Positions 60,960 through 64,000 of a stretch of 64,000 nucleotides of DNA are shown here, in pieces; positions within the stretch are counted from its first letter, which is position 1, and each line of letters begins with the position of its first letter. The position numbers and the translations under genes were made by a program. The notes below the pieces were generated by a model. The model was not told where the DNA came from. It made no database searches and saw only the letters and a program-made list of their open reading frames with translations. This DNA is from Hofstenia miamia (lineage: Eukaryota; Xenacoelomorpha; Acoela), in the NCBI GenBank assembly GCA_004352715.1, contig SCFE01000110.1:660222-724221 (forward strand), read 5' to 3'.

Positions 60960-63939
60960 TATTATTTGCAGACCGATTTCCCTTAAACAACACAAATGCT
61001 TAAATTATGTATTGAACGGATCTAAAAACTTTCTTGTGTACCCATTAATATTTATTTCTAACTTTGTATAATTGCAACGTCAAATATCTAAATCTAGAGG
61101 TTCATACCAAAATATGATTTAATGGAATCGGTTCATCTTCAAAGTCATAATAATGCGTTATTGCAACTATTTTATGCTATATTTTAATACAGCATAAATT
61201 TTTCAATTTTACTTTGAATTATAATAGTTTATGCTTTTTAATTGGTCGGTACTACTAATCCATTCTTGTTGACATATATTTACTAAACTAGAGTGAGATT
61301 AAAGTATATTTCCAATAAATATTTTGAATATATTGAGCAATCGTGCACTATTTATATTGAGTTGAATTGCTAACCAATGCAATACTGTTTAGCGGCAATA
61401 TGCAAATCTGGCACTTTTCCTAACAGAAAATAAAGGTTTGGGTGTTCAAACGCTAGAATTCATTCCTAAGTATGTCTTATGATGGTTCCATTGTTTTTAA
61501 CTTCTTTTAGGGGAACCTTTATCATTGAATTTGTTGGAGAGGTTCTGTCGCAGGAACATTTCCATCATAGAGTTGAAGAGTACAAAGAAAGGAATTCGGA
61601 AAATTTCTATTTTATGTCACTCAAAAATGATGAGGTAATACGGATTGTATTTAGCTATATATATATATAAAATTTTATCATATACATTAGTTCTATACAA
61701 AATAAATTAACATTTTAATTCTATGGTTTTTGAAAAGACAACAGATACATTATGCTAAAACAACAATTGCTAAGAAGAATACAAAGGGAAATCAAGACAC
61801 TACGGAAAAAATACTTAATGACCTTCAAAACTTTTGCCACATACAGCTGATGGACACTGTCAACATCGAACTGCTCCATGGTGATAATCCCGCAGAACAA
61901 GAATTGGTTGGGAGAGTTATTTTAAAAATGGTATCTTGAGCATCTACTGTAATAACAGCATTAAAACAATACTGAAAGATGCTGAAGCTTGATGTGAGAG
62001 CCACCTAACAACGGGTTTTTATATTTAGCTAATTAAATTAAACGAAACTAAACTGTAAAACTCTATGATTATTTATTAAAAAGCAAAAAGAAAATATTGA
62101 GTTCTTGATTTGATGCCAAAATGCTTTGCGAGAAAGCGGATAAAGTAAAAGTTGTTTTGAGGTTCTTAATGAAAAGACCAGAAAAGATATATAAAATCAC
62201 AACAGAGTTCAACGCATCTAAACGTAAAAATGGAGACTTTGGATAAACATGGTATTAGCGAATGAGGTTGCCAATGGTGTTGATAAGCCAAATTTAGGTT
62301 TCGTGACAGTCATAGAAGTGTAATCGCCTTAAAGAGATACATAGTAAAGTGACAAACTCCCCAACTAGCCATTCTGAATTAATATCAATTACATGTATTC
62401 TTGGCATGCAAGCAAATGGAAACGGATTTAAGCTATATCTATTTTGCTTAAATGGGATTATATATTAGAGTGACAATATGAGCTTATCATGGACCCGGTC
62501 AGAATAATCACTACCCAAACCCGACCGAACCAGAAGCGTAGATTTTGATTCACAATGCTCACGTCTTACATGATTTTCTGATAGGGTAAACATAGCCATA
62601 CTTGGTATTACTTGACGACTTAGATTTTTTTCAAATGGAGTTGTGGATAAGAACCGTATCTTTTGTATCAATGATCAATCTATGCTGTGTACCCGAACCC
62701 GACTCGACCCGATCCGATAGTTTGATTCCCAAACCCGTCTCGAAAGCCGAAATCGGATCGGGTTTAATCTGGTACCCGATGTCATTCTCTATGATGTATC
62801 CAAAGAGAAAATATATTTTTAATACATTGTGGATAACTTTTAAAATAATTGCTTAGTAAATGTATCCTTTTTTTATCTGTATCAAAACAAACAATGTGAA
62901 GTAACTAATTACAAAAAAACTTTCTTTATTAATTTTAAAAAGTACCCTAATATTATATATATATATATATATATATANNNNNNNNNNNNNNNNNNNNNNN
63001 NNNNNNNNNNNNNNNNNNNNNNNNNNNNNNNNNNNNNNNNNNNNNNNNNNNNNNNNNNNNNNNNNNNNNNNNNNNNNNNNNNNNNNNNNNNNNNNNNNNN
63101 NNNNNNNNNNNNNNNNNNNNNNNNNNNNNNNNNNNNNNNNNNNNNNNNNNNNNNNNNNNNNNNNNNNNNNNNNNNNNNNNNNNNNNNNNNNNNNNNNNNN
63201 NNNNNNNNNNNNNNNNNNNNNNNNNNNNNNNNNNNNNNNNNNNNNNNNNNNNNNNNNNNNNNNNNNNNNNNNNNNNNNNNNNNNNNNNNNNNNNNNNNNN
63301 NNNNNNNNNNNNNNNNNNNNNNNNNNNNNNNNNNNNNNNNNNNNNNNNNNNNNNNNNNNNNNNNNNNNNNNNNNNNNNNNNNNNNNNNNNNNNNNNNNNN
63401 NNNNNNNNNNNNNATATATATATATCTGATTAGCTAAACAAAGAGTCACCTTTTCACTGTCTTAAACACAAATTACATAATAGCGTCCATTACGAATCCA
63501 ATGCTTTCATTGATTGAGAATGAATGATAATTCTAGAAATTTGTAAATAATAAAGTTTTTTTAGAGTTACATTTCGATCATGCTACAGTGAAATATAAAT
63601 AAGTTTTATATTAGGACAATTTAAAGCGATTTACAGCATTACTTAAAGTGCAGTAACATCGCTTTAATTCTTTGTAGCGTACGCACTTGTTTTTAGATGA
63701 TATTTTCTCACATGCATTCATCTTACTTTCATATTTTCTAACTATATATATTTTTAAATTTAGGTAATTGATGCAACTATGAAGGGGAATATATCCAGAT
63801 TTATCAATCACAGTTGTTTACCAAACTGCGAAATTCAGAGGTGGACAGTTGATGGTCTAATAAAACTGGGGATTTTTGCTACTGAAGACATATTAGCCTA
63901 CAATGAAATTACATTCTTCTATCAGTTTAACAGCTATAT
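28268..63939 (+). CDS. SETD2: SETD2/Set2-like H3K36 methyltransferase gene, partial, at least 10 exons
   Basis: Span of a split gene. SETD2/Set2 enzymes methylate histone H3 lysine 36 on transcribed chromatin in the nucleus. The call rests on the AWS cysteine pattern (58860-59842) followed by a SET domain (61393-63939) whose signature KNDEVIDATMKGN then RFINHSCLPNCE follows SETD2 more closely than ASH1 or NSD. Ten exons with GT-AG borders have matching phases in order: 28268-28508 (enters phase 1, leaves 2), 30651-30929 (2/2), 31555-31640 (2/1), 46973-47035 (1/1), 58727-58817 (1/2), 58860-58991 (2/2), 59791-59842 (2/0), 61393-61469 (0/2), 61511-61634 (2/0), 63764-63939 (0/2). The six 3' exons are near certain. 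The four 5' exons are inferred from frame continuity. The start codon, post-SET and C-terminus are not visible. Intron transposon load is heavy. Confidence 0.85.
28509..29060. repeat. CCTAAA/TTTAGG palindrome-rich element
   Basis: Variants of ACCTAAA-TTTAGGT recur about ten times (cacctaggt, acctaaaatctaggt, tttaggtat, gacctaaaatt, ttttttaggtaaaac, cacctaaatac). Left edge gtaaaacacttaaatatcac and right edge, reversed, taagtatttaggtgatgg are roughly inverted. Looks like a degraded foldback MITE starting exactly at the donor of exon copy 1. Confidence 0.45.
29068..29098. repeat. (TA)n microsatellite
   Basis: About 15 TA units ending at a single N (29099). Confidence 0.9.
29100..29294 (-). repeat. 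Dispersed repeat, copy 2, bounded by N
   Basis: Differs from 24880-25074 at only about two positions. It is bounded by an N at 29099 and a 21-N gap at 29295-29315, and the outside sequence tccatcacctaaatactta occurs on both sides. Either an insertion with assembly ambiguity or a scaffolding artefact. Confidence 0.7.
29295..29315. other. Assembly gap (21 N)
   Basis: N run beside dispersed-repeat copy 2. Confidence 0.95.
29336..29370. repeat. (TA)n microsatellite
   Basis: About 17 TA units. Confidence 0.95.
29607..29633. repeat. (TA)n microsatellite
   Basis: About 13 TA units inside the intron between the two tandem exon copies. Confidence 0.95.
30651..30929 (+). CDS. Candidate N-terminal exon, tandem copy 2 (basic plus Ser-rich)
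   Basis: 279 nt (93 x 3), phase 2 in and phase 2 out, so it could be included or skipped without a frame change. Acceptor is gctaaattag; the donor gtacac is weak. The protein begins KRRGVQSRKRYHQRW, continues RKYRRKLAL, then repeats the ISSSESESLTLTKAENSSC segment of copy 1, and ends with an extra Thr/Val/Lys-rich tail absent from copy 1. The last codon of copy 1 (GG) plus the first base here (G) makes GGG, so the two copies join in frame. No family assigned; a low-complexity basic/acidic region is typical before AWS-SET, but that is inference. Confidence 0.5.
31156..31172. repeat. (TA)n microsatellite, short
   Basis: 8 TA units. Confidence 0.9.
31555..31640 (+). CDS. Candidate small internal exon of the SETD2-like gene
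   Basis: 86 nt between a pyrimidine-led acceptor (tatattttag) and donor gtatga. In the frame left by the preceding exon (phase 2) it reads EIKGRQGFFSRLNYHASRQ and then KLSREINRL, leaving in phase 1, exactly what the exon at 46973 needs. A second frame (phase 0 to 2) is also open, so the choice depends on the neighbours. No domain recognised; the composition (basic, possible helix) is compatible with a linker. Confidence 0.45.
31678..31718. repeat. (TA)n microsatellite, interrupted
   Basis: TA units with gt and tt interruptions, about 37 bp downstream of the 31555-31640 exon. Confidence 0.9.
31720..34230. other. Intronic AT-rich sequence, no gene recognised
   Basis: Apart from a 23-bp tandem duplication at 32209, nothing is supported. 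The 67-codon frame at 32619-32822 is Lys/Phe/Asn-rich, as expected from AT-rich chance sequence. Confidence 0.4.
32209..32254 (+). repeat. 23-bp tandem duplication, 2 copies
   Basis: acttcaagagggagtttaag + att followed directly by the same unit with one mismatch. Confidence 0.85.
34235..34600 (+). pseudogene. LINE reverse transcriptase fragment
   Basis: AKFAGDDNLIIGMKSDFDKI then CENWCVEHCLKQDN follows the F/YADD-D-L-WC-N-L-LN pattern downstream of the LINE catalytic box (FADD changed to FAGDD). In the next frame SIDSKSCVSSINRVLFIFNY continues the K-C-V-F-R...Y segment. The preceding frame has VSSQFMGQYSH, possibly the degraded V-GVPQGSHLGP box. Different from the copies at 1 kb and 49 kb. 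Dead. Confidence 0.5.
34775..35157. repeat. 181-bp direct duplication flanking a 21-N gap
   Basis: 34775-34955 and 34977-35157 are almost identical (a few differences near the start). The gap lies exactly between them, so an unmerged contig overlap is the simplest explanation. Confidence 0.85.
34956..34976. other. Assembly gap (21 N)
   Basis: N run between two copies of the same 181-bp sequence. Confidence 0.95.
35768..35953 (+). other. GC-richer open frame of 61 codons, unidentified
   Basis: Stop-to-stop frame in a patch clearly richer in GC than its surroundings (about 35780-36000). The protein is balanced in composition: DKWQIKQLGTVETTEGSAAD, then RPEEFEPEVKREVFGN and VKSVVISYTGNRGVQKVLYQ. 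No ATG near the start. AATAAAAATAAA follows at about 36090, so it may be the 3' part of a retroelement, a retrocopy or an isolated exon. The alternative frame (35691-35888) is also open. Not recognised. Confidence 0.35.
36352..37573. mobile_element. MITE-like element with palindromic subterminal repeats (~1.2 kb)
   Basis: Left end CCCAAGAAACAACCATTATT and right end, reversed, CCCAGGAAACATTTCATTAT, form terminal inverted repeats that continue into CCATTATTGG / CCAATAATGG palindromes. The motif (T)GGCC-AT and CCATTAATGG recurs at least a dozen times: 36370-36440, 36560-36610, 36870-36940 and 37435-37560. No transposase frame. Target duplication unclear, so superfamily unresolved. Confidence 0.65.
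37580..39680. other. Intronic AT-rich sequence; one GC-rich patch
   Basis: At 39054-39175 repeated cacaccccac and accacacccca motifs follow aggcttgccatggggcga, resembling a transposon tip. Nothing else recognised. Confidence 0.35.
39687..40471. mobile_element. Probable hAT-type element, ends only (~785 bp)
   Basis: Left edge CAAGGGCGGATCCAGGGCGG and right edge, reversed, CAGTGGCGGATATATGGGGT match each other and the CAGTGGCGGATCCAGGG-type tips I recall from hAT elements. Flanking 8-mers do not match. A truncated copy of the 6174 MITE family is nested inside. Confidence 0.5.
40081..40250. repeat. Truncated second copy of the 6174-6540 MITE family
   Basis: Shares tagctcttcctaattattta, gcataataaaggctcgtttt and gttgacaagt with 6320-6540 in the same order, with many substitutions and without the left end. 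Confidence 0.7.
41720..42185 (+). pseudogene. Pseudogene of a transposon-associated invertebrate protein family
   Basis: Three frames in order: LLVWDRAKTPTRLRNHVSVE (about 41728-41790), then KHEELEKIHKHRKCRELTKR and FQEYLNNVFDVAHQNALSII (about 41803-41933), then TGVDTGLYRLEERTSESLS followed by a Ser/Glu-rich tail (SSSNESEEV). The series W/D-RA-PTR-HV, F-LD-LFDIAH-NAL-I and M-GVD--L---E-R is one I recall from a multi-copy uncharacterised protein family in invertebrate genomes linked to mobile elements. Frameshifts and a stop make this copy dead. Function unknown. Confidence 0.5.
42190..43030. other. No recognised feature
   Basis: AT-rich; nothing supported. Confidence 0.35.
43031..43295 (+). 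mobile_element. Possible LTR relic with primer-binding-site-like sequence
   Basis: From TGTTAGAATG a locally GC-richer stretch leads to AATAAA (about 43249) and then, 30 bp later, to tggaggcagccgggcgtgga, which looks like a tRNA primer-binding site (begins TGG). No second LTR or gag/pol seen. A TATA-like ctataaaaaggc lies at about 43399. Confidence 0.3.
43396..43620 (+). other. Unidentified 74-codon frame downstream of LTR-like sequence
   Basis: Open frame in GC-richer sequence: RRPPVMLVMLSEVFERAQMH then RRSANPTSPEDTKSLERAGK. No ATG before about 43432. No family recognised; could be leader or gag scrap of the LTR-like relic, or chance. Confidence 0.2.
43590..44222. repeat. AAACCTGA motif clusters, probable transposon ends
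   Basis: aaacctga or close variants occur at 43607-43645 (three times) and again at 44138-44200 (five times), ending in gaaacccggacttgagtaac. Two clusters about 500 bp apart suggest the subterminal repeats of one element, but no clean inverted ends were found. Confidence 0.35.
44225..46185. other. Intronic sequence; ACCGGT patch only
   Basis: At 45201-45264 gaccggtttccaaccggttc precedes acatctctg; reversed, the edge reads CAGAGATGTAAGCCGGC, resembling the tip of the 56383 element. No gene supported. Confidence 0.35.
46190..46690. repeat. GGATAT/GGATC motif clusters, probable DNA transposon
   Basis: tggatatggatc, ggatatccatggatc and tagatatggatggatcc occur densely at 46199-46310, and ttggatatggatcggaaata again at 46651-46680. 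The left edge CAGGTTGCGAAGATCTGGAT resembles a hAT start. The 104-codon minus frame between (46465-46779) has no known motif. Confidence 0.4.
46973..47035 (+). CDS. Candidate small internal exon of the SETD2-like gene
   Basis: 63 nt exon with good borders: acceptor atttgcttttag, donor gtaagt. It is open only in the frame TEVIEDYLETINSDSPNTQS, entering and leaving in phase 1. The last base (A) joins AT of the 58727 exon to make Asn, giving a continuous frame into the pre-AWS region. It is acidic, with no recognised domain. It lies far from its neighbours (15.3 kb and 11.7 kb introns), so membership is inferred from splice strength and phase. Confidence 0.5.
47040..48585. other. Intronic AT-rich sequence, no gene recognised
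   Basis: Nothing supported beyond short chance frames. Confidence 0.4.
48590..50455 (+). mobile_element. LINE (non-LTR retrotransposon) relic, RT to 3' end
   Basis: RT landmarks in order on the + strand: VVTPIYKSKDCTNCCNYRPI with SVTNILAKIFEKI (49028-49122), LDFSKAFDSMSHDIFIGKIL (49264-49322, catalytic Asp in box A), LGPLLFNIFVNDI (about 49442-49480), IQYADD (about 49508-49530, catalytic box), ACYLGVML (about 49738-49760), and a C-terminal KIPFFINASMIY segment near 50210. Several stops and frameshifts. 3' end: gcaataaattgctttgaata then tag repeats (about 50416-50450). Same general type as the 0.3-1.5 kb copy (CR1/L2/Jockey-like). Confidence 0.8.
50651..51545 (-). pseudogene. LINE ORF2 fragment: endonuclease end and linker to RT
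   Basis: Reading minus from 51545: ISSNTLDLV...VTDVVPPKFSFSDDVNIAV is the C-terminal part of an APE-type LINE endonuclease (ILDLVLT...PP-SDH-I pattern, with SDH changed to SDD). After a frameshift a 250-codon frame (51403-50651) gives the linker: SAVPKKRQHRKKFPTYFSSH then FNKYFFLIF, typical of the stretch before RT. It ends without an RT domain, so it is truncated. The 5' side runs into the 1-kb gap. Confidence 0.65.
51546..52545. other. Assembly gap (1000 N, estimated size)
   Basis: Exactly 1000 N, so probably a placeholder length. Left border is LINE endonuclease, right border mariner transposase, both on the minus strand. Confidence 0.95.
52546..52670 (-). pseudogene. Mariner transposase fragment at gap edge
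   Basis: Minus-strand frame FCNDNARSHSARITQEKLQE then LQFTVLRHPPYSP, ending at the N run. This is the DNARPH...PHPPYSPD block of mariner DD34D transposases: the second catalytic Asp (DNAR) is present, the third would fall in the gap. The part shown is unbroken. Confidence 0.8.
52796..52812. repeat. (TA)n microsatellite, short
   Basis: 8 TA units. Confidence 0.9.
52890..53800 (-). pseudogene. Unrecognised decayed coding region, minus strand
   Basis: Three minus frames together suggest one ancestral protein, in order from 53800: LIDDAYKFENYSLEKRIPAV, KIREIFEDVFNICPFKCINK, VKGKGRPSQQTIEAGASCSY with ILDPSKDENFATCAAVDDDS (53420-53310), then KIVNAVLNDIHLNSPKIFW and IFRRIGNPEMLGFVERIDDT (about 53100-53040). 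Stops and frameshifts interrupt it. Composition is protein-like, with an acidic Ser/Asn-rich tail. I do not recognise the family; a DNA transposon ORF or host pseudogene are both possible. Confidence 0.4.
54205..54560. repeat. TACCCG motif clusters, probable transposon ends
   Basis: tacccatgcccacctgtacc and cagtacccgctcatagcc on the left; gcttacccgtacccgaaaaa and gggtaaaaccgggcacc on the right. The same motif type occurs at 20.2 kb and 62.5 kb. Clean inverted ends not found. Confidence 0.4.
55092..55264. other. Assembly gap (173 N) inside a (TA)n array
   Basis: TA units at 55080-55091 and 55265-55295 flank the gap. Frames across it are artefacts. Confidence 0.95.
55668..55715. repeat. 48-bp short inverted repeat
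   Basis: Begins ttaaagggacatgc and ends gagtgccctttaa; outer 8 bases are perfectly inverted. Possibly the tip of a small element. Confidence 0.35.
56383..57605. mobile_element. Foldback/MITE element with ~300-bp inverted arms and ACCGGT repeats
   Basis: Left end CAGAGATGGAAGCTGTACCC and right end, reversed, CAGAGATTGTGGCGGTACCC. The arms stay alignable for about 300 bp: tgaccggt, tataggttcaatt, attatgcatttgta, gaaagaacgtgtactgaa and ccaatgcttttaatgt occur on both sides in inverted order (left to about 56697, right from about 57221). ACCGGT/CCGGT repeats crowd both tips. CAG...CTG ends suggest hAT. No transposase frame; flanking 8-mers do not match. Confidence 0.75.
57610..58720. other. Intronic AT-rich sequence, no exon supported
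   Basis: A 27-codon candidate exon at 58327-58408 was considered and rejected because its phase does not fit the chain. Confidence 0.4.
58727..58817 (+). CDS. SETD2: SETD2-like exon: pre-AWS linker
   Basis: 91 nt; acceptor cttaattatttag, donor gtaata, phase 1 in and 2 out. Encodes QMIGPKSTEPPSFFIDTL and then ENIYLNVSYLQ. The ENIYL motif a few dozen residues before the first AWS cysteines matches the conserved ENLYL-type motif that precedes AWS in SETD2 proteins. The following intron is only 42 nt (58818-58859) and contains an in-frame stop if read through, so it must be spliced. Confidence 0.8.
58818..58859 (+). other. 42-nt intron of the SETD2-like gene
   Basis: GT (gtaata) to AG (acatttag), 42 nt, T-rich toward the 3' end. 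Read-through gives an immediate in-frame TAA, so removal is required for the AWS frame. It is among the shortest lengths seen for spliceosomal introns in animals. Confidence 0.8.
58860..58991 (+). CDS. SETD2: SETD2-like exon: AWS domain, first half
   Basis: 132 nt, acceptor ttacaacatttag, donor gtttat (weak but in the right place), phase 2/2. It encodes a basic lead (KIKAFKDHMRM) and then the AWS zinc-binding pattern: ACDC, a spacer, LCGHACVNRQLFFE and the next Cys completed across the junction. AWS (associated with SET) cysteines bind zinc and pack beneath the SET domain in SETD2, ASH1 and NSD enzymes. CVNR followed by EC is the family hallmark. All expected cysteines are present, arguing against a pseudogene. 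Confidence 0.9.
59791..59842 (+). CDS. SETD2: SETD2-like exon: AWS domain, second half
   Basis: 52 nt micro-exon, acceptor atatttttag, donor gtaaga, phase 2 in, 0 out. After completing Cys it encodes SNNCPMGDYCTNKRFQN, closely matching the CP-GDYC-N-RFQ end of AWS in SETD2/Set2. With the preceding exon it gives the full seven-cysteine set. The exon is too short to find by ORF length; it was found by motif and splice sites. Confidence 0.92.
60783..60922. repeat. Small inverted-repeat element flanked by TA
   Basis: Left cgggctttagatag...aaacaaattttttt and right, reversed, gggctttgaaaacaaatttt, about 140 bp, between tatata flanks; a Tc1/mariner-type MITE is possible. Confidence 0.35.
60923..60955. 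repeat. (TA)n microsatellite
   Basis: About 16 TA units. Confidence 0.95.
61393..61469 (+). CDS. SETD2: SETD2-like exon: AWS-SET junction, SET-N
   Basis: 77 nt, acceptor atactgtttag, donor gtatgt, phase 0 in, 2 out. It encodes RQYANLALFLTENKGLGVQT and then LEFIP; AA plus the next exon's G makes Lys. This is the start of SET, where the K-G-x-G loop contributes to S-adenosylmethionine binding. Here it reads KGLG, whereas SETD2, ASH1 and NSD usually have KGWG. Both glycines are kept. The following intron is only 41 nt (61470-61510). Confidence 0.9.
61470..61510 (+). other. 41-nt intron of the SETD2-like gene
   Basis: gtatgt to cttcttttag, 41 nt. Flanking exons rejoin IP-K-GTFIIEF exactly as expected for SET. 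Being not divisible by 3, it would break the frame if retained. Confidence 0.85.
61511..61634 (+). CDS. SETD2: SETD2-like exon: SET domain, central part
   Basis: 124 nt, acceptor acttcttttag, donor gtaata, phase 2 in, 0 out. It encodes GTFIIEFVGEVL (the conserved GT-I-E-GEV strand), a variable helix (HFHHRVEEYKERN) and FYFMSLKNDE, which matches the YFM-LKNDE of SETD2. EFVGEV replaces the more usual E-Y-x-G-E-V, a Tyr to Phe change near the cofactor pocket. A downstream intronic (TA)n array begins about 20 nt past the donor. Confidence 0.93.
61655..61670. repeat. (TA)n microsatellite, short
   Basis: 8 TA units just inside the intron after the central SET exon. Confidence 0.9.
61730..61939 (+). 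other. Unidentified 69-codon intronic frame
   Basis: Open frame with protein-like composition in the intron between two SET exons: KILNDLQNFCHIQLMDTVNI then ELLHGDNPAEQELVGRVILK. No recognised motif, no consensus donor at its end. Could be a scrap of a mobile element or retrocopy. Confidence 0.25.
62480..62790. repeat. CCCGAACCCGA motif clusters, probable transposon ends
   Basis: cccaaacccgaccgaacc at about 62514, gtacccgaacccgactcgac at about 62690 and ggatcgggtttaatctggta at about 62756 stand out in AT-rich intron sequence, partly in inverted orientation. No clear terminal repeat. Confidence 0.4.
62978..63413. other. Assembly gap (436 N) inside a (TA)n array
   Basis: TA units at 62955-62977 and 63414-63425 border the gap, within the last SET intron. 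Confidence 0.95.
63764..63939 (+). CDS. SETD2: SETD2-like exon: SET domain catalytic core, C-terminal part
   Basis: 176 nt, acceptor tttttaaatttag, proposed donor gtatgt, phase 0 in, 2 out. It encodes VIDATMKGNISRFINHSC, then LPNCEIQRWTVDGLIKLG and EITFFYQFNSY. RFINHSC-PN is the SET pseudoknot that forms the active site and binds the methyl donor. The following ELTFDYQF of SETD2 is EITFFYQF here: the catalytic-loop Tyr is kept but the preceding Asp is Phe. Without the donor the frame runs to a stop at 63961. Post-SET should lie in later exons outside the window. Confidence 0.93.
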
Positions 63940-64000
63940 GTATGTTCGTTTTTTATTTTAAGCCTGTAATGCCCCTTGTTAGGCCTACTCAGAAGTGTTA

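Noticed and set aside
1-64000. CRISPR arrays, bacterial operons, phage or other prokaryotic systems
   Set aside because: No regular spacer-repeat arrays or prokaryotic gene spacing; exon-intron structure and animal transposons show a eukaryotic nuclear genome.

Overview
This is an AT-rich animal (metazoan, probably invertebrate) genomic window. There are no prokaryotic operons. Coding sequence is split into short exons with GT-AG borders, and most of the rest is decayed transposable elements, (TA)n microsatellites and assembly gaps. The species cannot be fixed from the sequence. Two very short introns (41 and 42 nt) sit beside introns of 12-15 kb, which may help narrow the lineage.

The one host gene I can support runs on the + strand from about 28.3 kb to beyond the right edge. 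Its 3' half is a clear SETD2/Set2-type AWS-SET histone H3 lysine-36 methyltransferase. Exons at 58727-58817, 58860-58991, 59791-59842, 61393-61469, 61511-61634 and 63764-63939 encode the pre-AWS linker, the seven-cysteine AWS zinc region and almost all of the SET domain. Upstream, two homologous tandem exons (28268-28508 and 30651-30929, basic then Ser-rich) and two small exons (31555-31640, 46973-47035) have splice phases that fit one unbroken reading frame into the SET part. The start codon, any exons before 28.3 kb, the post-SET part and the C-terminus are not seen.

Layout of the rest. 0-5 kb: minus-strand LINE relic, a gap, a Tc1/mariner fragment. 6.2 kb: a hAT-type MITE with a perfect 8-bp target duplication. 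7.4 kb: possible Ty3/gypsy integrase scrap. 13.4-14.7 kb: unclassified decayed coding-like sequence. 16.9-19.3 kb: an almost full-length but broken hAT element of the ZBED type. 20.4-20.9 kb: maT-like Tc1/mariner relic. 21.9 kb: mariner terminal repeat beside a gap. 24.4-29.3 kb: MITEs and two nearly identical copies of a dispersed repeat. 34-35 kb: LINE RT scrap and a probable false duplication around a gap. 36.4-37.6 kb: MITE with palindromic subterminal repeats. 39.7-40.5 kb: hAT-tip element holding a second copy of the 6.2-kb family. 41.7-42.2 kb: pseudogene of a transposon-associated protein family. 48.6-51.5 kb: two LINE relics tail to tail. 51.5-52.5 kb: a 1-kb gap bordered by mariner transposase sequence. 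52.9-53.8 kb: an unrecognised decayed minus-strand coding region. 56.4-57.6 kb: foldback element with arms of about 300 bp.

Apart from the SETD2-like gene nothing looks like an intact functional protein gene. No tRNA, rRNA, CRISPR array or bacterial-type system was found. Protein-family calls are by eye from motif recognition and were not searched against a database.
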